Positions 52,598 through 60,171 of a stretch of 64,000 nt of DNA are shown piece after piece. The notes beneath the pieces are model-generated. The model saw nothing but the letters and a program-made list of their open reading frames with translations. It had not been told where the DNA came from and searched no databases. The stretch covers positions 7,006,001 to 7,070,000 of the forward strand of contig NZ_CP108095.1 in NCBI RefSeq assembly GCF_036194065.1. The letters run 5' to 3'. This stretch comes from Streptomyces sp. NBC_00239. Lineage in GTDB: Bacteria > Actinomycetota > Actinomycetes > Streptomycetales > Streptomycetaceae. Position 1 is the stretch's first letter. Each line of letters begins with the position of its first letter. The position numbers were made by a program, and so were the translations under genes.

Positions 52598-53546
52598 CCC
52601 GGTGGGTGCTTCCGAGACTGTTGGGTGCGGTGGCGCCGTCAAGGCTGCCGGGACTGCCGGGACTGCGGAGGCTGCCGGGACCGTGTGGCACGCGCGGGCG
52701 GGCTCCGGCCGCCCCGCACGCTCCACCCGTACGCTGCGCGTGCGCGCCGCCGCGGCCCTCGTCGCCGCCGTGGTGCTCGCCGTCGTCCTCGTCCCCGTGG
52801 TCGTACCCCTCGACCGGCAGGCAGTCGACCTCGCAGCGAAACTCCTGCCGCCGTCCTGGGCGCACCCCTTCGGCACCGACGAAGTGGGCCGCGACCTGCT
52901 GCTGCGCTGCGTCTACGGGCTGCGCGTCTCCCTGCTCGTCGGCGTGGTCGCGGCGCTGGTCGCCACCGTCATCGGCACGGCCGTCGGAGCCGCCGCGGGC
53001 GCGCTCGGCGGCTGGACCGACCGGCTCGTGATGCGGCTCGTCGACACCTTCTCCGCCGTGCCGCACCTGCTGCTCGGCATCCTCGTCGTCGCACTGTTCC
53101 GCCCCGGCGTCTGGCCGGTGGTGGTCTCGGTGGCGCTCACGCACTGGCTCTCCACGGCCCGGATCGTGCGCGCCGAGATGCTCTCGCTGCGCGCCCGGCC
53201 CTTCGTGGACGCGGCCGTCTCGGGCGGCGCATCCCGGCTGCGGATCGCGGTTCGGCACCTGGTGCCGGGGGTGCTGCCGCAGGCCGGCCTCGCGGCCGTC
53301 CTGATGATCCCGCACGCGATGTGGCACGAATCGGCCCTGTCGTTCCTGGGCCTGGGCCTGCCCGCGCACGAGGCGAGCCTGGGCACGCTCGTGCAGAGCG
53401 CGCGCGGCGCGCTGCTCGCGGGCGCGTGGTGGCCGACCCTGTTCCCCGGCATCTTCCTGATCGTCCCGACGCTCGCCATCGCGGGCCTCGCCGCCGCCTG
53501 GCGCGACCGGCTCAACCCGCGCACCCGCTCGGAGCTGATGCTTTGA
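52590..53546 (+). CDS. ABC transporter permease (NikC/DppC type)
   Basis: 318 residues. An Ala/Gly-rich N-terminal tail of about 45 residues (GTAGTAEAAGT) is followed by about six helices. HPFGTDEVGRDLLLRCVYGLRVSL is diagnostic of the DppC/NikC group, and SGGASRLRIAVRHLVPGVLP is the EAA loop. The ATG overlaps the previous stop by 8 bp (ATGGCTGA). Confidence 0.9.
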   Translation: MADPVGASETVGCGGAVKAAGTAGTAEAAGTVWHARAGSGRPARSTRTLRVRAAAALVAAVVLAVVLVPVVVPLDRQAVDLAAKLLPPSWAHPFGTDEVGRDLLLRCVYGLRVSLLVGVVAALVATVIGTAVGAAAGALGGWTDRLVMRLVDTFSAVPHLLLGILVVALFRPGVWPVVVSVALTHWLSTARIVRAEMLSLRARPFVDAAVSGGASRLRIAVRHLVPGVLPQAGLAAVLMIPHAMWHESALSFLGLGLPAHEASLGTLVQSARGALLAGAWWPTLFPGIFLIVPTLAIAGLAAAWRDRLNPRTRSELML

Positions 53547-54640
53547 ACCGCCTCCGCGTCCGACTGCGAACCGGCCCCGGCAGCCGCCGCGCCGAAGGCG
53601 AAGCCGCTCCCGGTGCCGCGCCCGCAGCTGGTGCCGCGCCCGCAGCTGGTGCCGCGCCCGCAGCTGGTGCCGCGCCCGCGGCCGGTGCCGCGCCCGTGCT
53701 CCGTGTGCGCGGGCTCTCCGTGCGCTTCGCGATGCGCGGCGGGCGGTACGTGGAGGCCGTCAGCGACGCCCGGTTCGACCTCGCGGCGGGGGAGTGCCTC
53801 GCCCTCGTCGGCGAGAGCGGCTGCGGCAAATCCGTGCTCGCCTCCGCCCTCCTCGGCCTGCTCCCCGGCAACGCCCAGACCGCCGGCGCAGCCCTCCTCG
53901 CCGACGGCCTCGACCTCCTCACCGCCGACGAGCGCACCCTCGCCCGCACCGTACGGGGCCGCCGCATCGGCCTGGTCCCGCAGAGCCCGGCCGCGCACCT
54001 CACCCCGGTCCGTACCGTCCGCGCCCAACTGGCAGAGACCGTACGGGAACTGGCCCCGGTGCCGCGGGCCGGACTACGGGCCGCCGCGGAGGCCGCCGCT
54101 GACCGCGCCGCGTTCCCCCGCACCCACCTCGACCGGTACCCCCACGAGCTGTCCGGCGGGCTCGCCCAGCGCGCCGCCACCGCGCTGGCCCTGGTCGGCG
54201 ACGCCCCGCTGCTGCTCGCCGACGAGCCCACCACCGGCCTCGACCGCGCACTCGTGCACCGCACCGTCGACGAACTGCGCGGGCACACCCGTGACGGCCG
54301 CGCCCTGCTGATGATCACGCACGACCTCGCGGCGGCCGCCCGGATCGCCGACACCGTCGCCGTCATGTACGCCGGACGGATCGTCGAACTCGCCCCCGCC
54401 GACGCCTTCTTCGGCGTGCCGGGCCCCCGGCACCCGTACGCCCGCGGGCTGCTCGCGGCGCTGCCGGAGCGCGATTTCGTGCCGCTGCCCGGCAGCCCAC
54501 CCGCGCTCTCCGCGCTGCCGCCCGGCTGCGCCTTCGCCGCCCGCTGCCCGGCCGCCGACGAGGCCTGCGGCCGGCGCCCCGCCTTCACCGGCGGCCTCGC
54601 CTGCCACCACCCCGCCCCACCGGAGCCGGCCCGTGCTTGA
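53543..54640 (+). CDS. ABC transporter ATP-binding protein (NikD/DppD type)
   Basis: About 365 residues. Walker A GESGCGKS (90-97), signature LSGGLAQR, Walker B LLLADEPTTGLD and the C-terminal oligopeptide-type domain GPRHPYARGLLAALP with the Cys pattern GCAFAARCP...C...CHH. The probable start is a TTG at 53543 overlapping the previous stop (TTGA). Residues 22-50 are a GAAPAA repeat built from an 18-bp DNA repeat (53607-53696); such a linker is unusual ahead of the nucleotide-binding domain. A GTG at 53696 is an alternative start that would omit the repeat. Confidence 0.88.
   Translation: MNRLRVRLRTGPGSRRAEGEAAPGAAPAAGAAPAAGAAPAAGAAPAAGAAPVLRVRGLSVRFAMRGGRYVEAVSDARFDLAAGECLALVGESGCGKSVLASALLGLLPGNAQTAGAALLADGLDLLTADERTLARTVRGRRIGLVPQSPAAHLTPVRTVRAQLAETVRELAPVPRAGLRAAAEAAADRAAFPRTHLDRYPHELSGGLAQRAATALALVGDAPLLLADEPTTGLDRALVHRTVDELRGHTRDGRALLMITHDLAAAARIADTVAVMYAGRIVELAPADAFFGVPGPRHPYARGLLAALPERDFVPLPGSPPALSALPPGCAFAARCPAADEACGRRPAFTGGLACHHPAPPEPARA
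53607..53696 (+). repeat. 18-bp tandem repeat coding for GAAPAA
   Basis: GGTGCCGCGCCCGCAGCT repeats about five times (the last copies vary), giving PAAGAAPAAGAAPAAG. It is in frame with the ATPase gene. Confidence 0.85.
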
Positions 54641-55307
54641 GTTGCGTTCGATCACCGCGGGCTACGGGCGCGGCGCCCCGGCCGTCCGCGACGTCAGCCT
54701 CACCCTGGCCCCCGGCCGGGCGACCGGGCTGCTCGGCCCCAGCGGGTGCGGCAAGTCCACCCTCGCCCGGGTCGCCGCGCTGCTGCACCGCCCCGACCAC
54801 GGCACCCTCACCGTCGACGGCACCACCGTCACCCGCTGGCGGCACCGGGCGCCGCGCGAACTGCGCACCGCCGTCGGCGTGGTGTTCCAGCAGCCCCGCC
54901 TCGCCGCCGACCCCCGGCTGCGGCTGCGCGACCTGGTCGCCGAACCGCTGCGGGCCACCGGCCGCCGCCGCGAGGTCCGCACCCGGGTGCCAGAACTCGC
55001 CGAGCGCGTCGGCCTCGGCGCCGACCTGCTGGACCGCCGGCCGCACGAGGTGAGCGACGGGCAGCTGCAACGCGCCTGCCTGGCACGCGCCTTGGTGCTG
55101 AGCCCGCGCTGGCTGGTGTGCGACGAGATGACCGCGATGCTCGACGCCTCCACCGCCGCCGCGCTGGTCGGCGTGGTCGAGGCGTACCGCGCCGACACGG
55201 GCGCGGGGCTGCTCGCCGTGGGCCACGATCCGGTGCTGCTGGAGCGCTGGTGCGACCGCACCGTGCACTGGCCCGATCTCACCGGCGGCACGGACACGTC
55301 CGACTGA
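54633..55307 (+). CDS. ABC transporter ATP-binding protein (NikE/DppF type)
   Basis: 224 residues, short for the group because the C-terminal oligopeptide domain is missing. Walker A GPSGCGKST, Q-loop VVFQQPRLAADPRLR, Walker B WLVCDEMTAMLD and GHD at the H-loop. The signature reads VSDGQLQR instead of LSGGQ, a mild departure also found in other NikE/DppF proteins. The GTG overlaps the previous stop by 8 bp, completing the five-gene operon. Confidence 0.9.
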   Translation: MLELRSITAGYGRGAPAVRDVSLTLAPGRATGLLGPSGCGKSTLARVAALLHRPDHGTLTVDGTTVTRWRHRAPRELRTAVGVVFQQPRLAADPRLRLRDLVAEPLRATGRRREVRTRVPELAERVGLGADLLDRRPHEVSDGQLQRACLARALVLSPRWLVCDEMTAMLDASTAAALVGVVEAYRADTGAGLLAVGHDPVLLERWCDRTVHWPDLTGGTDTSD

Positions 55308-55435
55308 CCGGCCGTCACCGAGGGTCAACAACCCGTACGGCGGACACGTCGTTCGCCCGGAAGGCCCTCCCGCTGCGCCAGGATGGCGGACCGATGCCGC
55401 AGCCGTGCCAGAACCCTGCGGCGCAGGAGGTTCCG

Positions 55436-55630
55436 ATGGCGATTTCCATCTCCGTGGTGCTGCTGCTCCTGATCCTCGCAGTGGTCTTCGTACGCAGCGG
55501 CGGGCTCAAGTTCTCGCACGCGCTGGTCTGTCTGCTGCTCGGCTTCTACCTGGCGAGCAGCAGCATGGCGGCGACCATCCACAACAGCCTGGCGGCCACC
55601 GCCGACGTGGTGAGCAGCCTCAAACCCTGA
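55436..55630 (+). CDS. Small membrane protein (64 aa)
   Basis: Starts MAISISVVLLLLILAVVFV and has a second hydrophobic stretch (HALVCLLLGFYLASSSMAA) before a polar end, ATIHNSLAATADVVSSLKP. AGGAGGT lies four bases before the ATG. Similar small membrane proteins occur in many Streptomyces; function unknown. It lies between the ABC operon and a secreted protein, all on the + strand. Confidence 0.82.
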   Translation: MAISISVVLLLLILAVVFVRSGGLKFSHALVCLLLGFYLASSSMAATIHNSLAATADVVSSLKP

Positions 55631-55740
55631 CCGACTGTTGCGCGTTCGTGAATCATCGCGCAGCGATATGGACTCCTCAGGCAACGAGTTCTAGCGTCTG
55701 CCCCCGGGCGCGATCTTGTACGCAGAGGAGGAACGACCGG

Positions 55741-57306
55741 ATGTTCCGCAGAACGCTGAACTGCGCGGTGGCCCCGGCCCTCGCCGCAGCGGCGGCGTTG
55801 TACGGTGTCTCGCCGGCGCAGGCCGACGACATACCCAAGGCCCCCGGCCACCGTCTGGTGAGCCAGTACGAGGGCAGCCCCGCCACCGCCGTACCGGTGC
55901 CCGGCGAGGCCCCGCCGCAGCACCCGTACCTCGCACCCAACGGCCGCAGCGGCATGCACGCCGACGCGGCCGGCAGCGCCACCTACCCGTGGCCGGGTCC
56001 GCTCGGCCGCGACCCGGAGGTGCGCAGCGAGAAGATCGCGGCGCTCGGCGGTGAGTGCGCCACCGCCACCTTCGACTCGGGCGGCCGGCTGGTCACGGTG
56101 TGCGGCACCTTCGCGGGTTTCAAGGTCAAGCTCCTCGACCCGCGTTCCCTGGCCACGCTCGCGGAGTACCAGCTCCCGCAGCGTTCCTCGACGGTCGAGG
56201 CGATCACCTCGCTCGACTTCTCCAAGATCTTCAAGGACACCTCGGGCGGCGCCTACTTCTACCTGGACGACCAGGACCGGGCCGTCCTCGCCGACTCGCG
56301 GCAGCACATCCTGCGGCTCGGACACGCGCAGAACCCCGACGGCAGCTGGAAGTTCACCGTCGAGGACGACTGGGACCTCACCCCGCAGGTCCCGCACGAC
56401 TGCGTCAGCTGGACCAACCTGTGGCCCAGCGGCAGTTGCGACCCCGTCACCTCCGTGATGCCCGACTGGCACGGCCGGATCTGGTGGGTCACCCGGCAGG
56501 GCCGGGTCGGCACCGTGGACCCGGACGACGGGCGGATCCGCTCGGTGCGGCTGGCGGGCGAGGAGATCCAGAACTCGTTCTCGGTGGCCGAGGACGGCGT
56601 GTCGATCGTCTCCGACCACGCGCTGTACAGCTTCCGGGCCGAGGCCGACGGCACCCCGAAGGTGCAGTGGCGCCAGCCGTACGACCGCGGGACCGGCACC
56701 AAGCCGGGTTCGGTGAACCAGGGTTCGGGCACCACCCCGGACCTGTTCGGCGACGGCTACGTCGCGATCACCGACAACGCCGACGACCGGATGAACGTCC
56801 TCGTCTACCGGCGGGGCGCGGACGCGCCGGCGGACCGGCGGCTGGTCTGCCGGGTGCCGGTCTTCGGCTCCGGCGCCTCGACCACCGACAACTCCCTGAT
56901 CAGCTGGGGCAACAGCCTCGTCGTCGAGAACAACTACGGCTACGAGAACGTCACCACGCTGCTGCTGGGCAAGTCCGTCGTCGGCGGTGTCAGCCGCATC
57001 GACGTGCGACCCGACGGCAGCGGCTGCGACACGGTGTGGGAGAGCGCGATCCGCTCGCCCTCCACCGTCCCGAAGCTCTCCACCGCCAACGGGCTCCTCT
57101 ACTTCTACGAGAAGGACCCCAACATCTGGGGCATCGACGCCTGGTACCTGACGGCCGTGGACTTCCGCACCGGTGAGCGCCGCTGGCGGCAGCTGACCGG
57201 CACGGGACCCGCGTACGACAACAACTGGGCGCCCGTCACCCTCGGTCCCGACGGCACCGCGTACGTCGGTGTGTTCAACGGGATCGTGGCGGTCCGCGAC
57301 CGCTGA
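55741..57306 (+). CDS. Secreted protein, probable beta-propeller
   Basis: 521 residues with a Sec signal (about 1-28, ending SPAQA-D). Repeated beta-strand blocks with Trp and Gly-Asp turns (DWHGRIWWVTRQGRVGTVDPDDGRI, LGPDGTAYVGVFNGIVAVRDR) suggest a six- or seven-bladed propeller like PQQ/WD-type secreted proteins. Several Cys (ECATATF, HDC, SCDP) could form disulfides. AGGAGGA lies eight bases before the ATG. No enzyme motif is seen; a hairpin follows. Confidence 0.8.
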   Translation: MFRRTLNCAVAPALAAAAALYGVSPAQADDIPKAPGHRLVSQYEGSPATAVPVPGEAPPQHPYLAPNGRSGMHADAAGSATYPWPGPLGRDPEVRSEKIAALGGECATATFDSGGRLVTVCGTFAGFKVKLLDPRSLATLAEYQLPQRSSTVEAITSLDFSKIFKDTSGGAYFYLDDQDRAVLADSRQHILRLGHAQNPDGSWKFTVEDDWDLTPQVPHDCVSWTNLWPSGSCDPVTSVMPDWHGRIWWVTRQGRVGTVDPDDGRIRSVRLAGEEIQNSFSVAEDGVSIVSDHALYSFRAEADGTPKVQWRQPYDRGTGTKPGSVNQGSGTTPDLFGDGYVAITDNADDRMNVLVYRRGADAPADRRLVCRVPVFGSGASTTDNSLISWGNSLVVENNYGYENVTTLLLGKSVVGGVSRIDVRPDGSGCDTVWESAIRSPSTVPKLSTANGLLYFYEKDPNIWGIDAWYLTAVDFRTGERRWRQLTGTGPAYDNNWAPVTLGPDGTAYVGVFNGIVAVRDR

Positions 57307-57322
57307 GGCGGTACGCGACGCA

Positions 57323-57350
57323 GCGCCGCCGGCCCGAAGGCCGGCGGCGC
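57323..57350. terminator. Bidirectional terminator between converging secreted-protein genes
   Basis: Perfect 12-bp arms GCGCCGCCGGCC / GGCCGGCGGCGC with a CGAA tetraloop. Confidence 0.85.
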
Positions 57351-57381
57351 CGTCGTGCGGGTGCGGTGCCGGTGTCCGGGC

Positions 57382-57885
57382 TCAGTGGAAGAGCATGGAG
57401 GCGCCGCCGGCGGCGGTGGTGACCGAGCCGGGGCACAGGAAGCTCCCCGAGGTCTTGGTCGCGGTGAACGCCTGGTTGAGGTACTTGCGGGTGCTGCCGT
57501 CCCGGTTCCACAGGATGTTCGAGGCCTTGTAGCGGCAGGAGATGAAGCTCTGCTGGCCCGTGATGTCGATGACGTCCAGCTTCGCGGTGCCGGCGGCGTC
57601 GTCGAAGGTGAAGCCGGGGTTGTTGTTGAGGGCCGCGGTGATGCCGCCGCTGCAGGACAGGTTCCCGCCCGGCTTGTTGATAGAGGTGCGGTCGACGGTC
57701 AGCGCGGCGGGGGCGTTCGCGCTGGTGCGGGCGTTGGTCCAGGTACAGGTGCTGCCCGCGACCAGGATGCTGCCGTCGAGCAGCTGGTCGGCCGTGGGGC
57801 CCAGTGCCGTGGCCGTGGCCGAACCGCCGACGGTGGCGGCGACGACCAGGGCGGTGACGCAGGACAGTTTCGCGATGTGCCTCAT
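57382..57885 (-). CDS. Small secreted protein of unknown function
   Basis: 167 residues with a Sec signal (MRHIAKLSCVTALVVAATVG, cleavage near ATALG). The mature part has spaced Cys (STCTWTNART, LSCSGGITAAL, ISCRYK, FLCPGS), suggesting two disulfides in a beta-rich fold. AAGGAGGAG lies four bases before the ATG. Similar small secreted proteins are common in Streptomyces; no function is known. Confidence 0.8.
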   Translation of the reverse strand: MRHIAKLSCVTALVVAATVGGSATATALGPTADQLLDGSILVAGSTCTWTNARTSANAPAALTVDRTSINKPGGNLSCSGGITAALNNNPGFTFDDAAGTAKLDVIDITGQQSFISCRYKASNILWNRDGSTRKYLNQAFTATKTSGSFLCPGSVTTAAGGASMLFH

Positions 57886-58278
57886 GGTGCTCCTCCTTGC
57901 CACTTCCTTGTGGGGGTGTGCGGTGCGACGGGCGGGCCGCACCGGGGGGTGCTTCCGGTCGTGCCGGGGGAGGTGCCCGCGGCGGGACCGGGGAGGGAGC
58001 CGGACGTTCACGTACCGCTTCCGGCGGGGCGGATGCGCGCGGATGCGGGTGCGTCATGGAAGGTCCCACAGCCACCTTGAACTGTCAGGTACCCGTCAAG
58101 AAATTGGCTGGATGGCACCGCGTGCCGGAGCCTGCGACGCGTTGTGCGGGTGTCCGGGGCTGTGCGGGTGTCCGGCGGGCGGATGCGCGACCGAGCGCGG
58201 GCGGTCCGGCTCACCCGGTCCGGTGATCCGTGGCGCAGGAGCGGGACCGGTGCGGTCCGGCTGCGCCAGGGTGGGCGG
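57886..58278. other. Gene-free divergent promoter region
   Basis: 393 bp between divergent secreted-protein and lipoprotein genes. An AT-richer patch lies at 58073-58115 (TTGAACTGTCAGGTACCCG followed by TCAAG). Two copies of TGTGCGGGTGTCCGG-like sequence lie near 58143-58176. No gene seen. Confidence 0.4.
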
Positions 58279-58974
58279 ATGACATCCCGCTCCTGGTTCG
58301 CCTCCTTCGCACTCCTCGCGCTCGGCGCGTCGGGGTGCATGGTGGTCTCGTCCGTACCGCCGCCGACCGGCCATCTGCCGTCACCCGCACCGGTGTTGCC
58401 CGCCGCCGTCGTCCCGGCGGCCGTGCCCGAGGGGGTGTCCGACCGGCCCGCGGGCCCGGGGGTGGACGTACGGCGGGCGAAGACGCCCAGGTCGGAGGCC
58501 GGGTCACGGGCCGGGGCCGAACCGAAGTCGGCTCCCGGGTCCGAGCCGAAGCCCGAGTCCAAGTCCGAGTCCAGGTCCGAGTCCAGGTCCGAGTCCGGGT
58601 CCCACGGCAAGCCCCGGACCAAGCGCACGGTCCGTCATGCGGGGCCCGCGGCGAAGGCCGGGGGGAAGGGGAAGACGAGGGGGCAGGCGAAGGCCAGGGG
58701 GAGGGCGGCGCTCAAGGGCGGGGCGAAGGCCAAGGGGAAGGCGCGCGCGAAGGGGGAGCGCCGGGTCCGGCCGACGGCGAAGGCCCTGCCGCATCCGAAG
58801 CGCAGGCCGCAGCACCGGCCCAAGGTGCGTCCCGCGCCCAAGCCCCGGAACCAACCGTCCTACGACATGCGCGCGTTGTGCGCGGCCGCCCGGGGGAGGG
58901 TGGATCCCGCCATCGCGGCCATGTGCCCGCGGGTCGGGAGCTGGACGCCGCCGACGCGCGGCGGCGGACGGTAG
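58279..58974 (+). CDS. Lipoprotein with long basic low-complexity region
   Basis: About 231 residues. The signal and lipobox are LLALGASGC (Cys near residue 20). The middle is low complexity: a Ser/Glu/Lys stretch (PKPESKSESRSESRSESGS) followed by Lys/Arg/Gly/Ala repeats (AGGKGKTRGQAKARGRA). The C-terminal 35 residues (YDMRALCAAARGRVDPAIAAMC) look folded, with two Cys. Such proteins may bind anionic cell-wall polymers or DNA (inference). The start is at ATG 58279. Confidence 0.7.
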   Translation: MTSRSWFASFALLALGASGCMVVSSVPPPTGHLPSPAPVLPAAVVPAAVPEGVSDRPAGPGVDVRRAKTPRSEAGSRAGAEPKSAPGSEPKPESKSESRSESRSESGSHGKPRTKRTVRHAGPAAKAGGKGKTRGQAKARGRAALKGGAKAKGKARAKGERRVRPTAKALPHPKRRPQHRPKVRPAPKPRNQPSYDMRALCAAARGRVDPAIAAMCPRVGSWTPPTRGGGR

Positions 58975-58977
58975 GGG

Positions 58978-59049
58978 GCGGGGCGGCCGGATTCGAACCG
59001 GCGTCCTCCTCCATGCTGTGTAGGCGCACTACCTCTGTGCTACGACCCC
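58978..59049 (-). tRNA. Degenerate tRNA-like gene (isotype uncertain)
   Basis: The T arm GCCGG-TTCGAAT-CCGGC and D arm GCAC-AGAGGTA-GTGC are canonical, and the variable loop is AGGAC. The acceptor stem GGGGTCG / CGCCCCG has mismatches at 1-72 and 5-68. The anticodon arm CCTAC-ACAGCAT-GGAGG has one mismatch and C instead of U at position 33, nominally giving AGC (Ala). No CCA is encoded. It could be a decayed tRNA, a tRNA-like element or a functional oddity. It starts just after the lipoprotein stop. Confidence 0.6.
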
Positions 59050-59053
59050 GCCT

Positions 59054-59370
59054 TGGGGCGATCTTAACCCTGCCTCCCCGCCTCCCGGCCAGCGGTTTTC
59101 CGGCCGCCCGGCCGCCGTCCGCCGCCCGCTGTCCGCCGGTGTCCCGGCTGCGGAAGTCGGCGAGGGTGTCCCGGCGTACGAGGAGGTGGGCCGAGCCGCC
59201 GTCGACGGTGGCGACACCGACGGCGGAGGGCCGTGACGTCAGAGGTGCGTCAGGGTGTGCCGCCGGGGTTCCAGAAGACCGTCAACTCCTCTGGTCCGCC
59301 CGGCTCCGGCGCGGTTCCATGGGCGCAGGCGACTGTCGGACGGCGGCAGCGAGGGCCGGCGGGAGGGGTG
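59054..59370. other. Gene-free stretch beside the tRNA-like gene
   Basis: 317 bp with no supported gene. The minus strand encodes a startless fragment, VGVATVDGGSAHLLVRRD, that resembles coding sequence but has no start or family match; it may be a relic. Confidence 0.35.
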
Positions 59371-59916
59371 GTGGGTCGGGTGCGGCAACGGGTCGTGGCA
59401 GGGGTGAGCGGATCGCTGGGCAGCGTGACGGCCCTGCACCGGGCCGCCGCCGAGGCCCGCGCCCGGGGCGCGGAGCTGTGGGTGGTGCTGGCCTGGCAGC
59501 CGCCGGGCGGGCTCGGCACCCACCGGTTCGGCGACGTGTCGGTGCTCACCGCCGGCCAGGAGGCGGCGGCCGCCCGCCTCGGCGCGACCCTCCGTGCCGC
59601 CTTCGGCGCCGGGCCGGACCGCGCCTCGCGCATCCCGCCCGCGCCGGACCTGACCGCGCTGACCGCACGGGGCGGCGCGGGCGAGGTGTTGGTGGACTTC
59701 GCCCGCGACGCCGACGACCTGCTCGTCGTCGGGACCGGCAGGCCGCGGCGGCCGGTGCACCGCGCGCTGCACCGCTCGGTCGCCCGGTACTGCCTGGCGT
59801 ACGCGACCTGCCCGGTGATGACGGTGCCGCCCAGTCCGCTCCAGTCCGCGCTGGAGTCCGTACGCCGCCGCAACGCGTGGGGACTGCCGCTGGACGCCCG
59901 CGAACTGGCCGGCTGA
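59371..59916 (+). CDS. Universal stress protein (UspA) family protein
   Basis: About 181 residues. VVAGVSGSLGSVTALHRAAAEARARGAEL is the USP start and DLLVVGTGRPRRPVHRALHRSVARYCLAYATCPVMTVPP the C-terminal ATP-site signature (G-x2-G-x9-G-S type, here altered to GTGRP...LHRS). A C-terminal 27-residue tail is extra. The start is uncertain: GTG codons at 59368, 59371 and 59380 follow GGGAGGGG. Confidence 0.78.
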   Translation: MGRVRQRVVAGVSGSLGSVTALHRAAAEARARGAELWVVLAWQPPGGLGTHRFGDVSVLTAGQEAAAARLGATLRAAFGAGPDRASRIPPAPDLTALTARGGAGEVLVDFARDADDLLVVGTGRPRRPVHRALHRSVARYCLAYATCPVMTVPPSPLQSALESVRRRNAWGLPLDARELAG

Positions 59917-60171
59917 CGGGCCCGGCTCCGCACGCGATCCGCCATGCCCGAATCAGGAGTTTATGTGCTGCCGTGGGGAAATTGCTGAATGCTGTGCAGG
60001 TTTGAGGTGTAATAGGCGCGAACGGGCGTGCGTATTCGGCCAAGTTGCCGCTCTGAGGGCACTTTTGTCACGCAGTGCGGTTCATGAGGCAACCTGCGCC
60101 CTTCCGTCGTCATCCTCACCGATCGAGGAGGCTCCCCGGGGAAACCCGCGGCGCCCCAGACGAGACCGACG

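Noticed and set aside
59054..59230. Minus-strand fragment VGVATVDGGSAHLLVRRDTL as a gene
   Set aside because: No start codon, no ribosome site and no family I recognise; at most a relic.
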